43,034 nt of DNA. It comes from Deltaproteobacteria bacterium (GTDB lineage Bacteria > Desulfobacterota > Syntrophobacteria > BM002). The position numbers and the translations under genes are program-made. Below the pieces are notes generated by a model. That model saw only the letters and a program-made list of their open reading frames with translations, was not told the DNA's origin and searched no databases. The stretch lies in assembly GCA_022340515.1 (NCBI GenBank), contig JAJDNT010000284.1, positions 1 through 43,034 on the forward strand. Reading direction: 5' to 3'. Each line of letters begins with the position of its first letter. Position 1 is the stretch's first letter. This document shows, piece after piece, positions 34,925 to 43,034 of the stretch.

Positions 34925-36010
34925 TTGTCGGAAAATATTGACAAATGGCATCCTCATGGGGCCGCCACTCTAATTGGAAGTCTGCCCCATAAGGATCACC
35001 ACAGGGCCTTAGACTTGGTTTTTCACCAGATGGTGGAAATTCCTGTCTGGCCGCAACTTTCGCCCTATGTTTCTGAACAAATGATGGTTCAGTTCAACGA
35101 AGGCCTGCCCGGACTAGTGCGCAGAGACAACCGCACCCTGTTCATTACCTCTGACCCGAGCTTCGAGGAGGAATTGCTTAGATTCTATGAAGAATACCTG
35201 GCGGCCTCAGATGGTGAGCTTCCTTTGGAGCAGTCCCGCTTTCGCCTCGGAGACGACACGGGCAGGACTTTCTTTGCCTTTCTGGACAGGCTGGAGCGGC
35301 AGCAGCCCAGCCCTGCTGCGGTAAAGGGCCAGATCACCGGACCTTTTACTCTCACAGCGGGTCTCAAAGACGAGAAGGACCAGCTTGCCCTCTACGATCC
35401 TCGACTCCGTGATGTGGTGGTTAAAACCCTCGCCCTGAAAGCGCAATGGCAGACTGAACTATTGGCACGCTCCGGGCTTCCCACTATTGTATTCATCGAC
35501 GAACCGGCCCTAGCCGGGTTTGGCTCTTCTGCCTTTATCAGCGTTTCGGCAGAGGATATTGGCACCATGCTTGATGAAGTTGTCTGTCATATTCACAGGG
35601 CCGGCGGTCTCGCCGGCATTCATGTTTGCGCTAACACCGATTGGTCGCTTTTTTTCGGTGGCTCACTGGATGTGATCAACTTCGACGCCTATGGATATTT
35701 TGAACGCTTTGCCCTCTATCGCCAGGAGCTTGTCTCGTTTGTGGAGCGAGGCGGCCTGGTGGCCTGGGGTATCGTTCCCACCCTGGACGTGGACAATCTT
35801 GAGCAAGAGAACAGTGAATCCCTGCTCAATCGCTGGCGCCAGCAGGTAGAGCAATTGGTGGACAAAGATCTCTCCTGGGAGAGAATCTTCCAGCAGGCGA
35901 TCATTACTCCGACCTGTGGTTGCGGCACCTTAACTGAGACCCTGGCCGAGAGGGTAATTGCCCTTACTTGCCAGATATCCGAGCAGATACGCTTGGAATT
36001 CAAAAGCTAG
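34925..36010 (+). CDS. core MetE-like methyltransferase
   Basis: 361 residues from a TTG at 34925, chosen because GGAGG lies 7 nt upstream; the track's ATG at 34838 has no such site and adds 29 unlikely residues. The sequence follows the C-terminal catalytic half of cobalamin-independent methionine synthase: ATLIGSLPHKDHHRAL, KGQITGPFTL, FIDEPALAGFG, zinc-site HVCANTDWS and PTCGCG. It is about half the length of full MetE, as in the 'core MetE' proteins of anaerobes, which are thought to take methyl groups from a corrinoid protein rather than folate. Probably makes methionine; methyl donor unproven. Confidence 0.85.
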   Translation: MSENIDKWHPHGAATLIGSLPHKDHHRALDLVFHQMVEIPVWPQLSPYVSEQMMVQFNEGLPGLVRRDNRTLFITSDPSFEEELLRFYEEYLAASDGELPLEQSRFRLGDDTGRTFFAFLDRLERQQPSPAAVKGQITGPFTLTAGLKDEKDQLALYDPRLRDVVVKTLALKAQWQTELLARSGLPTIVFIDEPALAGFGSSAFISVSAEDIGTMLDEVVCHIHRAGGLAGIHVCANTDWSLFFGGSLDVINFDAYGYFERFALYRQELVSFVERGGLVAWGIVPTLDVDNLEQENSESLLNRWRQQVEQLVDKDLSWERIFQQAIITPTCGCGTLTETLAERVIALTCQISEQIRLEFKS

Positions 36011-36189
36011 CCCGGATAATGCATGAATCACCTGCTGCGACCACGGATATTGCCGTCCTTCCTGGCGTCCTCGGGTGATGGCTCCTGCGACGTACCGTTC
36101 AGGTACGCCTCGGAACCAACACCCTGCGGTTGCCAGGTGGTACGCCCTCTTCATGGTCTCGCGACAGAGATTCATGAAATATCCGGGCT
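36009..36189. mobile_element. MITE-like element with 20-bp terminal inverted repeats
   Basis: GCCCGGATAATGCATGAATC at the left end and, reversed, GCCCGGATATTTCATGAATC at the right end match at 18 of 20 positions; total about 180 bp with no coding frame. The left end overlaps the metE-like stop codon (TAG). Interior hairpin GTACC-GTTCA-GGTAC. No transposase nearby. Confidence 0.6.
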
Positions 36190-36225
36190 TGGTAAAAATG
36201 TCTGCCTGCTGCCCCGCCATATGTG

Positions 36226-36387
36226 GTCATCTGCCTTCGGCGTCATTTGGCTAAAGCCGACATTATGCTTCGCTGTCATTTATTGTAAGGACATAATGAC
36301 TCAGTGACGGCCGTAAGGCCGAATGACGGGCGCAGCCCAACTGACCGTCGCCAGGCCTAATAACAGCCACTTTAGTGGTATAATGAC
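36226..36387. repeat. array of small hairpins separated by GTCAT/ATGAC
   Basis: Short stems (GCCTTCGGC, GGCTAAAGCC, GCTTCGC, GGCCGTAAGGCC, GGGCGCAGCCC, CCACTTTAGTGG) are spaced by GTCAT-type words on the left half and ATGAC/TGAC-type words on the right half. The switch lies near 36285, so the whole block is also one long palindrome. Together with the MITE it fills the 428-nt gap; I see no gene. Confidence 0.55.
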
Positions 36388-36438
36388 AAAAAATTACAAA
36401 GAAGTGCCTGGGGCGAAGTGTGTGCTGGTGCATAGTGC

Positions 36439-37065
36439 CTAGTGGTCTCTAATGGCATGCACCGCCATCCAGGTAAAGCTGCCAGTGGGCGAGTCGCCGA
36501 AAAAAACGAGATCCGCACTCAACCACGATTTGTCTTTCAGTCCCTGCCGTCTTAGTTCTTCTTGCAGTAAAGGTTTGTCCAGATCCTGAAAGCCCGAGAG
36601 CACCAACCTGCTTCCCGCTTTGCTCAGGCGACACAACTCCGGGAGTTTTTCAGTGAGCACGTGCAGGGGCAGGTTTGCCAGTACCAGATCAAAGCTGCCA
36701 GCTACTGCTTCGGCTGAACCTTTGACCAGCATGAGCCTACTTTCCAATCCATTAAGCTGCCCATTTATTCTGGTGAGTTTTAGCGCCTGGGGATCTATAT
36801 CCAGGGCCACTGCCCGCTCTACACCCAGTTTCAAGCCAGCTAGCGCTAAAACACCGCTTCCGCACCCCACGTCCACAAGATCTTGGTAGGATCGTTCCTT
36901 GAAAACCTCCAGCATGATACTCAGGCACATTTTCGTGGTGGGATGATAGGGGGGGAAGGTGCTGTTACACCTAAGCACAATGGATGTGGGCGCTCGAGAA
37001 ATCAGCCAGCGGCACCAGGGGGAACCGACAGCCAGGGAGCGATCTATGCGGTAATAGAAAAGCAC
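36439..37065 (-). CDS. PrmA-like SAM-dependent methyltransferase
   Basis: 208 residues. SAM-binding motif LVDVGCGSGVLALAGLKLG, acidic residue ending strand 2 (ALDIDP), then LVLANLPLHVL in place of the NPPY-type loop and LVLSGF. It resembles the catalytic half of ribosomal protein L11 methyltransferase, with a conserved approach FPPYHPTTKMCLSIMLEVF, but lacks the usual N-terminal domain. The target may be L11 or another protein. Confidence 0.82.
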   Translation of the reverse strand: MLFYYRIDRSLAVGSPWCRWLISRAPTSIVLRCNSTFPPYHPTTKMCLSIMLEVFKERSYQDLVDVGCGSGVLALAGLKLGVERAVALDIDPQALKLTRINGQLNGLESRLMLVKGSAEAVAGSFDLVLANLPLHVLTEKLPELCRLSKAGSRLVLSGFQDLDKPLLQEELRRQGLKDKSWLSADLVFFGDSPTGSFTWMAVHAIRDH

Positions 37066-37096
37066 GGCTATTTCCTTTTGCGGTGCAAAGGAGATA

Positions 37097-37283
37097 GCAA
37101 GCAGCTGGCAGGAGGCAGCGGGCAGCTTTGCAATTGGTTAAAATGCAAAATGATCATCAGCTTAAATTACGATATTGTGTTTCTCCGTGATTATTTGGAC
37201 TGAGCAGCTCTTGCCGTTGGCTTGGATCGCAGATCCACTGCAGGTATTATTCATAATCAATCGCTGGATGCTGCCTGCTGGAT
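37097..37283. repeat. degenerate repeat of GCAGCTGGCAG words
   Basis: GCAAGCAGCTGGCAGGAGGCAGCGGGCAGC near the methyltransferase start is answered by GCTGGATGCTGCCTGCTGG next to serC. I see no gene in this spacer. Confidence 0.4.
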
Positions 37284-38369
37284 TTAACCATAACGACGCT
37301 CAAAGTCTGTCATGAACGATACCAGAGCCTCAACTGCCTCCAGAACTGTGGCATTGTAAAGAGAGGCGCGACAACCTCCAACAGAGCGATGCCCTTTGAG
37401 ACCCCCCAGATCATTGGCCAGGGCTTCTTCGACAAATATTTGCTCAAGAGATTGCTCGGCTAAGCGAAAGGTGACATTCATCATGGACCGGTCTTCTTTA
37501 TCCGCAGTGCCCCGGTAGAAGTCACTCTTATCGAGGTAGTTGTAAATAAGTGCTGCCTTTTCCTTATTTATCTTTTCCATCTTGGCCAGACCACCTACGG
37601 TTTCTTCTAACCATTTGAGCACCAATTGAACCACATAGATGGCGAAGCAAGGAGGGGTATTGAACATGGAGTTTTTGGCGCTAAAAGTAGTGTATCTAAG
37701 CATAGTGGGAAGATTGTCCGGCACGCGGTCAAGCATGTCTCGGCGGATCACCACCAGGGTGACACCTGCCGGTCCCAGGTTTTTTTGTGCCCCTGCATAA
37801 ATCAGTCCGAAAGAAGTGAGGTCCATAGGGCGGCCCATAATGTCAGAGGAAAGATCACTTACCAGGGGTAGAGTTCCCGTATCGGGGTATCTGCTCCACT
37901 GGGTACCACGGATAGTATTATTTGAGGTTATGTGCACATAAGCTGCATCCTCATTGAAGTCTATATTTTTCGGTATGTAGGTGAAGTCACGATCTTCTGA
38001 AGAGGCAACTACCCGCACCTTTTTAGCCAAAATCTGAGCCTCTTTTATGGCCTTTGCCGACCAGGAGCCAGTGTTCACGTAGTCAGCAACCTGGTCATCC
38101 GGCAACAAATTCATTGGTACCATGGAGAATTGCAGGCTGGCTCCTCCCTGGATAAATAGTACCTCATAATCTTCCCCACATCCGAGGAGCCTTTTGACCC
38201 TCACCTTGGCATCATTGATCACCTCCTCAAACCAGGCAGAGCGATGGCTCACCTCGGTTATGGACATGCCAGATCCTTTGTAATCCAGGAACTCCCCTTG
38301 AATCTCTTCAAGCACTGGCAATGGTAGCGCAGCTGGACCTGGGTTGAAGTTATGAATCCGTTTCCCCAT
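37284..38369 (-). CDS. serC: phosphoserine aminotransferase
   Basis: 361 residues. PLP enzyme that transaminates 3-phosphohydroxypyruvate in serine synthesis and also serves pyridoxal phosphate synthesis. Start NFNPGPAALPLPVLEEIQ, SGMSITEVSHRS, FIQGGASLQFSMVPMNLL, PLP-Lys in IYAGAQKNLGPAGVT, C-terminal GHRSVGGCRASLYNA. The fold and length are typical. serA is not in the window. Confidence 0.96.
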   Translation of the reverse strand: MGKRIHNFNPGPAALPLPVLEEIQGEFLDYKGSGMSITEVSHRSAWFEEVINDAKVRVKRLLGCGEDYEVLFIQGGASLQFSMVPMNLLPDDQVADYVNTGSWSAKAIKEAQILAKKVRVVASSEDRDFTYIPKNIDFNEDAAYVHITSNNTIRGTQWSRYPDTGTLPLVSDLSSDIMGRPMDLTSFGLIYAGAQKNLGPAGVTLVVIRRDMLDRVPDNLPTMLRYTTFSAKNSMFNTPPCFAIYVVQLVLKWLEETVGGLAKMEKINKEKAALIYNYLDKSDFYRGTADKEDRSMMNVTFRLAEQSLEQIFVEEALANDLGGLKGHRSVGGCRASLYNATVLEAVEALVSFMTDFERRYG

Positions 38370-38422
38370 CTCTTGATCCTCCCTAATGTCAACCAGTCAA
38401 GTCATTTAATCACAAAGCCGAG

Positions 38423-38484
38423 AAGGCCTAGGGCATTTACCAGCAGGCAGCGGTCAGCTGACTAATGCTCTAGGCCCTATGCCT
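38423..38484. repeat. inverted repeat around AGGCCTAGGGCATT
   Basis: AGGCCTAGGGCATT on the left and AATGCTCTAGGCCCTATGCCT on the right, enclosing CAGCAGGCAGCGGTCAGCTG. Directly after the stop of the 81-residue gene, so it may act as a terminator. Confidence 0.5.
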
Positions 38485-38485
38485 C

Positions 38486-38731
38486 CTAGTCTTTGAGGAA
38501 ATATAGATGATACTCCTTCTCACTCAGATGCTTTTTCATCAGACCCGTAAGGAGATCCACCAGATTTTCAATCTCTGAATTTCTGAGGCGACTACTTAGC
38601 AGTCTCATCAGGTCATCGTCCGAGAACTTTTGCAGAAAGGCTATGAGGGCGCGTTCATCTTCCTCTCGAGAGTAACCGAAGGCAAGGATTCCTTCGTAGG
38701 TCTCCACAAAGTCATGGCGGTATCGGCCCAT
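38486..38731 (-). CDS. 81-residue conserved-looking small protein
   Basis: No family recognised. Charged, helical and cytoplasmic (YGILAFGYSREEDERALIAFLQKFSDDDLMRLL-like pattern; C-terminal HLSEKEYHLYFLKD), no membrane segment. GGAG lies about 10 nt before the ATG. It begins 16 nt after the SRPBCC gene on the same strand and is probably co-transcribed with it. Confidence 0.75.
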   Translation of the reverse strand: MGRYRHDFVETYEGILAFGYSREEDERALIAFLQKFSDDDLMRLLSSRLRNSEIENLVDLLTGLMKKHLSEKEYHLYFLKD

Positions 38732-38747
38732 AGGGACTCCTCAATTC

Positions 38748-39227
38748 CTAAACCTTACCCCTATCGATCCAGGCAGCTAACTGCTGCATGTTTTCTTTGA
38801 TCATCCGATTTCCAATCTGCCCGCTTCCCAGACTCCGAACCGGACCCGCTTCTAGGTAGTAGCGAATCTGGGTTCCTCTACCCTCGGATGCAGGCTCGAC
38901 CCTCCAGTGGCCGCGGAAAAAGGCAAAAGATCCCTGGCGCTGGCTAAAGTAGAGGAAGGGCCTTTCTTCCACAACGTCCATGACTACCCGAAAATAGAAT
39001 GATAAAAGGGGAATTCCCACTTTCGCCGTTTGTTCCACTAGAAGATAATTGCCTTCCTTTTTCAACACCCTACTCTTTTTTAATCCGCTTAGATGTGCGT
39101 CCATTTCATCAAAGGATGTCAGAATACGCCAAACACGGTCTGATCCGGCAGCAACGGTCATTTCTGCCACTATTCCATTGCCATTTTTTCTCATGGTGAT
39201 TGAGCTATTGTTATTATTCGAACTCAA
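38748..39227 (-). CDS. SRPBCC/polyketide-cyclase-like protein
   Basis: 159 residues. START-like fold pattern: VAEMTVAAGSDRVWRILTSFDEMDAHLSGLKKSRVLKKEGN, central strands (LLVEQTAKVGIPLLSFYFRVVMDV, YFSQRQGSFAFFRGHWRVEP) and a C-terminal helix (IGNRMIKENMQQLAAWIDR). Such proteins bind lipids or hydrophobic ligands; the ligand here is unknown. Begins with TTG at 39227; an ATG 11 codons later is an alternative. Confidence 0.85.
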   Translation of the reverse strand: MSSNNNNSSITMRKNGNGIVAEMTVAAGSDRVWRILTSFDEMDAHLSGLKKSRVLKKEGNYLLVEQTAKVGIPLLSFYFRVVMDVVEERPFLYFSQRQGSFAFFRGHWRVEPASEGRGTQIRYYLEAGPVRSLGSGQIGNRMIKENMQQLAAWIDRGKV

Positions 39228-39295
39228 CTTCTTACCCTAAACCTATGTGAGTTGTTGGTTTAGCCCCTCAATTCGCGAGGAAGAGAAAAAACCTG

Positions 39296-39477
39296 CAAAA
39301 TGATAACCCATCGGCAGGTTATTTTCTCTTTGGCAAATACAAGGCCAAAACGAAAACCCCACTTTGACCGCTTACGGCAAAGAGGGGAAGATGGGAATAT
39401 TTTTATTGGCGCTAACAATGCCCAAGGCCATTTCGTTTGTCAAGGCAAATCTCCCCGCACCAGGGAGGGTTTTTTTA
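39296..39477 (+). ncRNA. candidate structured RNA ending in an intrinsic terminator
   Basis: No gene lies in the 551 nt before groES. This part can fold as follows: 5' hairpin ATAACC-CATCGGCA-GGTTAT; a closing stem CAAAACGAAA (about 39346-39355) with TTTCGTTTG (39431-39439); inside it, hairpin CCCC-A-CTTTG...CAAAG-A-GGGG (39357-39387) and hairpin TGGG...ATTG/CAAT...CCCA (39392-39424); then a terminator. I checked it by eye against common riboswitches, SRP RNA and tmRNA and found no match. It may be a small RNA or a 6S-like RNA. It stops well before groES, so it is not its leader. Confidence 0.4.
39451..39476 (+). terminator. intrinsic terminator of the candidate RNA
   Basis: CTCCC-CGCACCA-GGGAG-GG followed by seven T. 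No protein gene ends before it on this strand, which is the main reason to suspect an RNA gene upstream. Confidence 0.7.
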
Positions 39478-39662
39478 TCGCCAGTAGGTTCCCTTGAATT
39501 TCTTTGATGCAATATTAAAATGGAGTATTGAGGCGAAGAAAGGAGGAAAATCTTGACATTTGAAGATTACAGCTTATTTTTTTCAATGAATTGTATTATT
39601 CAAAGATTAAAAACGTCTTTTGGTACTTGAATTTTTTCTGCGAATCAGTAAATTTCACCTTG

Positions 39663-39689
39663 CTAGCACTCTTTCCTGGCGAGTGCTAA
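39663..39689 (+). promoter_or_regulatory. CIRCE element (HrcA operator) before groESL
   Basis: CTAGCACTC-N9-GAGTGCTAA differs from the CIRCE consensus TTAGCACTC-N9-GAGTGCTAA at one position. It lies 90 nt before groES and shows HrcA control of the chaperonin; hrcA is outside the window. Confidence 0.95.
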
Positions 39690-39778
39690 CAACTCTTTAA
39701 GGAAGCAAGGATCCTTTACAATATCCAAACCGAGTTTGCGCTCTTTGAGGAGCGCTATTAGAAAAGGAGAGTGATGGT

Positions 39779-40066
39779 ATGAAGCTGAGACCTCTGCAAG
39801 ATCGAATTATTGTTAAACGGATTAAGGAGGAGGAAAAGACCGCTGGCGGTATAATTATCCCTGATACTGCTAAAGAAAAGCCTCAAGAGGGTGAAGTTAT
39901 TGCTGCTGGCAAAGGGAAGATACTGGAAAATGGCAAGGTAAGTCCCACTACCGTCAAGAAGGGTGACAGGGTGCTTTTTGGCAAGTATGCGGGGACGGAA
40001 ATTAAGATTGATGGCAAGGAACATCTAATCATGCGTGAGGACGACATTCTTGCCATAATTAAATAG
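39779..40066 (+). CDS. groES: co-chaperonin GroES
   Basis: 95 residues, full length. [40 protein letters not shown] is the family signature with the mobile loop; [31 protein letters not shown] at the C-terminus. GGAG precedes the ATG. Forms the heptameric lid for GroEL, whose gene follows after 43 nt. Confidence 0.98.
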   Translation: MKLRPLQDRIIVKRIKEEEKTAGGIIIPDTAKEKPQEGEVIAAGKGKILENGKVSPTTVKKGDRVLFGKYAGTEIKIDGKEHLIMREDDILAIIK

Positions 40067-40094
40067 AGACGAAGTTGCCGTTCTCGACAAATAA

Positions 40095-41741
<1,647 letters not shown>

Positions 41742-41764
41742 ATCATCAAGGTATTTTCACATCA

Positions 41765-41814
41765 GGCCCAGGCGCCCGGGTTATCCATCTCGGGTTGTCT
41801 GGGCCCTTTTATTT
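41765..41814 (+). terminator. intrinsic terminator after groEL
   Basis: GGCCCAG...CTGGGCC with an inner CCCG/CGGG stem, followed by TTTTATTT. Confidence 0.9.
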
Positions 41815-42005
41815 AGCTATCAGCGGTCAGCTTTCAGCTGTCAGTAAAAGACATACATTAAAGATGGGTAATCGCTGCTCATCGAAAGCCAATTCTGGCT
41901 GACTTGAGTGGAGGCAATCATCGAGCTCAGGTCTTCTTGCTCTTGGACTGATGTTTACTTATTGCAAATCCGTTTCATAGCTGAAAGCCGAGAGCTGATA
42001 GCTAA
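41813..42005. repeat. long inverted repeat between groEL and rpoZ
   Basis: TTAGCTATCAGCGGTCAGCTTTCAGCT at the left and, reversed, TTAGCTATCAGCTCTCGGCTTTCAGCT at the right; about 190 bp in total with no coding frame. It fills most of the gap between groEL and rpoZ. Confidence 0.7.
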
Positions 42006-42071
42006 AATTCATTTTCCCCTTGCTTCCTGTAAGCTTCTCGGATATATATTTCTTTTTTGAGGAGGACAAAC

Positions 42072-42413
42072 ATGGCTCGTGTCACCATTGAAGATTGTCT
42101 CAAGGAAGTCAACAATCGCTTCATGTTGGTCCATCTTGGCGCAAAAAGAGTCATTCAACTGCGGAAAGGTGCCACCCCTCTTGTAGAAGCCCCTAAAAAC
42201 AAAGAGGTTGTCCTGGCCCTCAGGGAAATCGCAGCTGGATTGGTGAATTTCGACTCTATTGCCCAGATTGAACCGGATGAGGTTGTCGCCGAAGCCCTAC
42301 CAGAGCAAAGTCCTGAGGAAGCTGAAACCGAAGCTACCACTCAGAAGGCTGCAGAAGAAACACCACCCCAGACAGCAGAATCCGACGAAGGTGAAAAAGT
42401 TGCGGAGGAATGA
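42072..42413 (+). CDS. rpoZ: RNA polymerase omega subunit
   Basis: 113 residues from the ATG at 42072 ([30 protein letters not shown]), which follows GAGGAGG; the track's start adds five residues. The core is the omega fold ([17 protein letters not shown]). The C-terminal 45 residues are an unusual acidic, Glu- and Ala-rich tail ([20 protein letters not shown]), probably disordered. Confidence 0.94.
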   Translation: MARVTIEDCLKEVNNRFMLVHLGAKRVIQLRKGATPLVEAPKNKEVVLALREIAAGLVNFDSIAQIEPDEVVAEALPEQSPEEAETEATTQKAAEETPPQTAESDEGEKVAEE

Positions 42414-42488
42414 GTTGGTCTCCATCACACTTGCTTAGGCATGAGGTTGTGGGCCGACTGACGGTAGCCTCGAGAGTGTAAGGAGTTA

Positions 42489-42911
42489 TTGGCATTGGCG
42501 GGCAAGAAGCGCCTTAATTGTTTGAAAAAGCGTGATTTATTAAACAGCAACAGAGCGGACAAGTCTGAACTGATAAAGCTGGGCCAGACCTACCTACAGC
42601 AGGGACTCATTTCCGACTGCATAGATTTTTTCGAAAAAGCCGAACATTTTGAAGAGTTGATACAGCTCAAAGAGAAGTGTGCTGACGATGGAGATTATTT
42701 TCTTTACCGGCGATTAGCAAAAATTCTGCAGGATCCTCCTTCCCCTGAAGAGTGGACACACCTAGGGGACAAAGCTCTGGACTTGGGTAAGCTTTTGTTT
42801 GCCCGCTTAGCTTTTCAGCAGGCAGACAACCATGAAAAGGCCGCCCAGGTGGAAAAACTTCTCCAACTCCACTCCCAGGAGCGAAATCCCGTCGGAAACA
42901 TGCTCCAATGA
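42489..42911 (+). CDS. TPR-like small protein
   Basis: 140 residues from TTG with AGGAG upstream; another TTG two codons later is also possible. The helical repeat pattern (LGQTYLQQGLISDCIDFFEKAEHFEEL, then HLGDKALDLGKLLFARLAFQQADNHEKAAQVEKLL) suggests tetratricopeptide repeats for protein contacts. No specific family recognised. It follows rpoZ by 75 nt and may share its transcript. The last 120 nt of the window hold nothing I can assign. Confidence 0.75.
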   Translation: MALAGKKRLNCLKKRDLLNSNRADKSELIKLGQTYLQQGLISDCIDFFEKAEHFEELIQLKEKCADDGDYFLYRRLAKILQDPPSPEEWTHLGDKALDLGKLLFARLAFQQADNHEKAAQVEKLLQLHSQERNPVGNMLQ

Positions 42912-43034
42912 CTGGAAACCCCCGCGAACTTGATTCGGACCAAAGTTAACCAACAAATCCCTCCTTTCTTTTATCAAAGCCTGCAGCATTCTTTCAGCCG
43001 GCACACTTATTAAATACAATGCTACTTGATATTT

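Noticed and set aside
39553-39630. TTG-started 25-codon ORF with GGAGG upstream
   Set aside because: TTGACA here may be a -35 box, the peptide has no pattern and the region is promoter-like before CIRCE.

Overview
The window looks like chromosomal DNA of an anaerobic, probably sulfate-reducing bacterium of the Desulfobacterota type. This is inference from gene content: a molybdopterin oxidoreductase, a DUF362 protein with two 4Fe-4S clusters, a TauE/SafE-type anion exporter, NtrB/NtrC-like and OmpR-type two-component systems, a short 'core' MetE homologue, a likely selenoprotein and a CIRCE-controlled groESL. No 16S rRNA or other decisive marker is present. Spacers are full of degenerate, word-like inverted repeats.

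Layout. 1-1643 (minus, cut by the left edge) is a single reading frame joining a TorD-like chaperone to a molybdopterin oxidoreductase; the ORF track misses it because it runs off the window. 2091-3197 is the divergent DUF362 ferredoxin-like protein. 3315-6800 is a membrane protein, a PAS histidine kinase and a sigma54-dependent activator. 7057-9988 is a lipoyl cluster (lpdA, lipB, gcvH-like). 10005-13507 is an OmpR-type regulator and kinase, then four 11-bp direct repeats that look like that regulator's binding site, then msrAB with a Met-rich linker, then a small exported protein with an in-frame TGA that I read as selenocysteine, with a SECIS-like hairpin 16-34 nt after the TGA.

13796-20585 holds two convergent groups: a degenerate receiver (phospho-acceptor Asp replaced by Ser52), a 22-codon coupled small ORF, a TauE/SafE protein and a membrane protein on plus; and a canonical receiver (Asp52), a PEP-synthase-like ATP-grasp/phospho-His protein with an unfamiliar C-terminal domain, and a dual-specificity-phosphatase/YkgJ fusion on minus. 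This may be an undescribed phospho-signalling or phospho-transfer system.

20625-34725 (minus) is a WalJ-like MBL hydrolase, then the conserved translation/RNA operon read as tRNA-Gly(CCC), rimP, nusA, ylxR, infB, ylxP, rbfA, nrnA, truB, rpsO, pnp, M16 protease, dut. Two intrinsic-terminator hairpins lie between the tRNA and rimP, resembling the leader arrangement known for the E. coli metY-rimP-nusA operon. 34925-43034 carries core MetE, a MITE-like element, a hairpin array, a PrmA-like methyltransferase, serC, two small proteins, a candidate structured RNA, groES-groEL with CIRCE, rpoZ and a small TPR-like protein.
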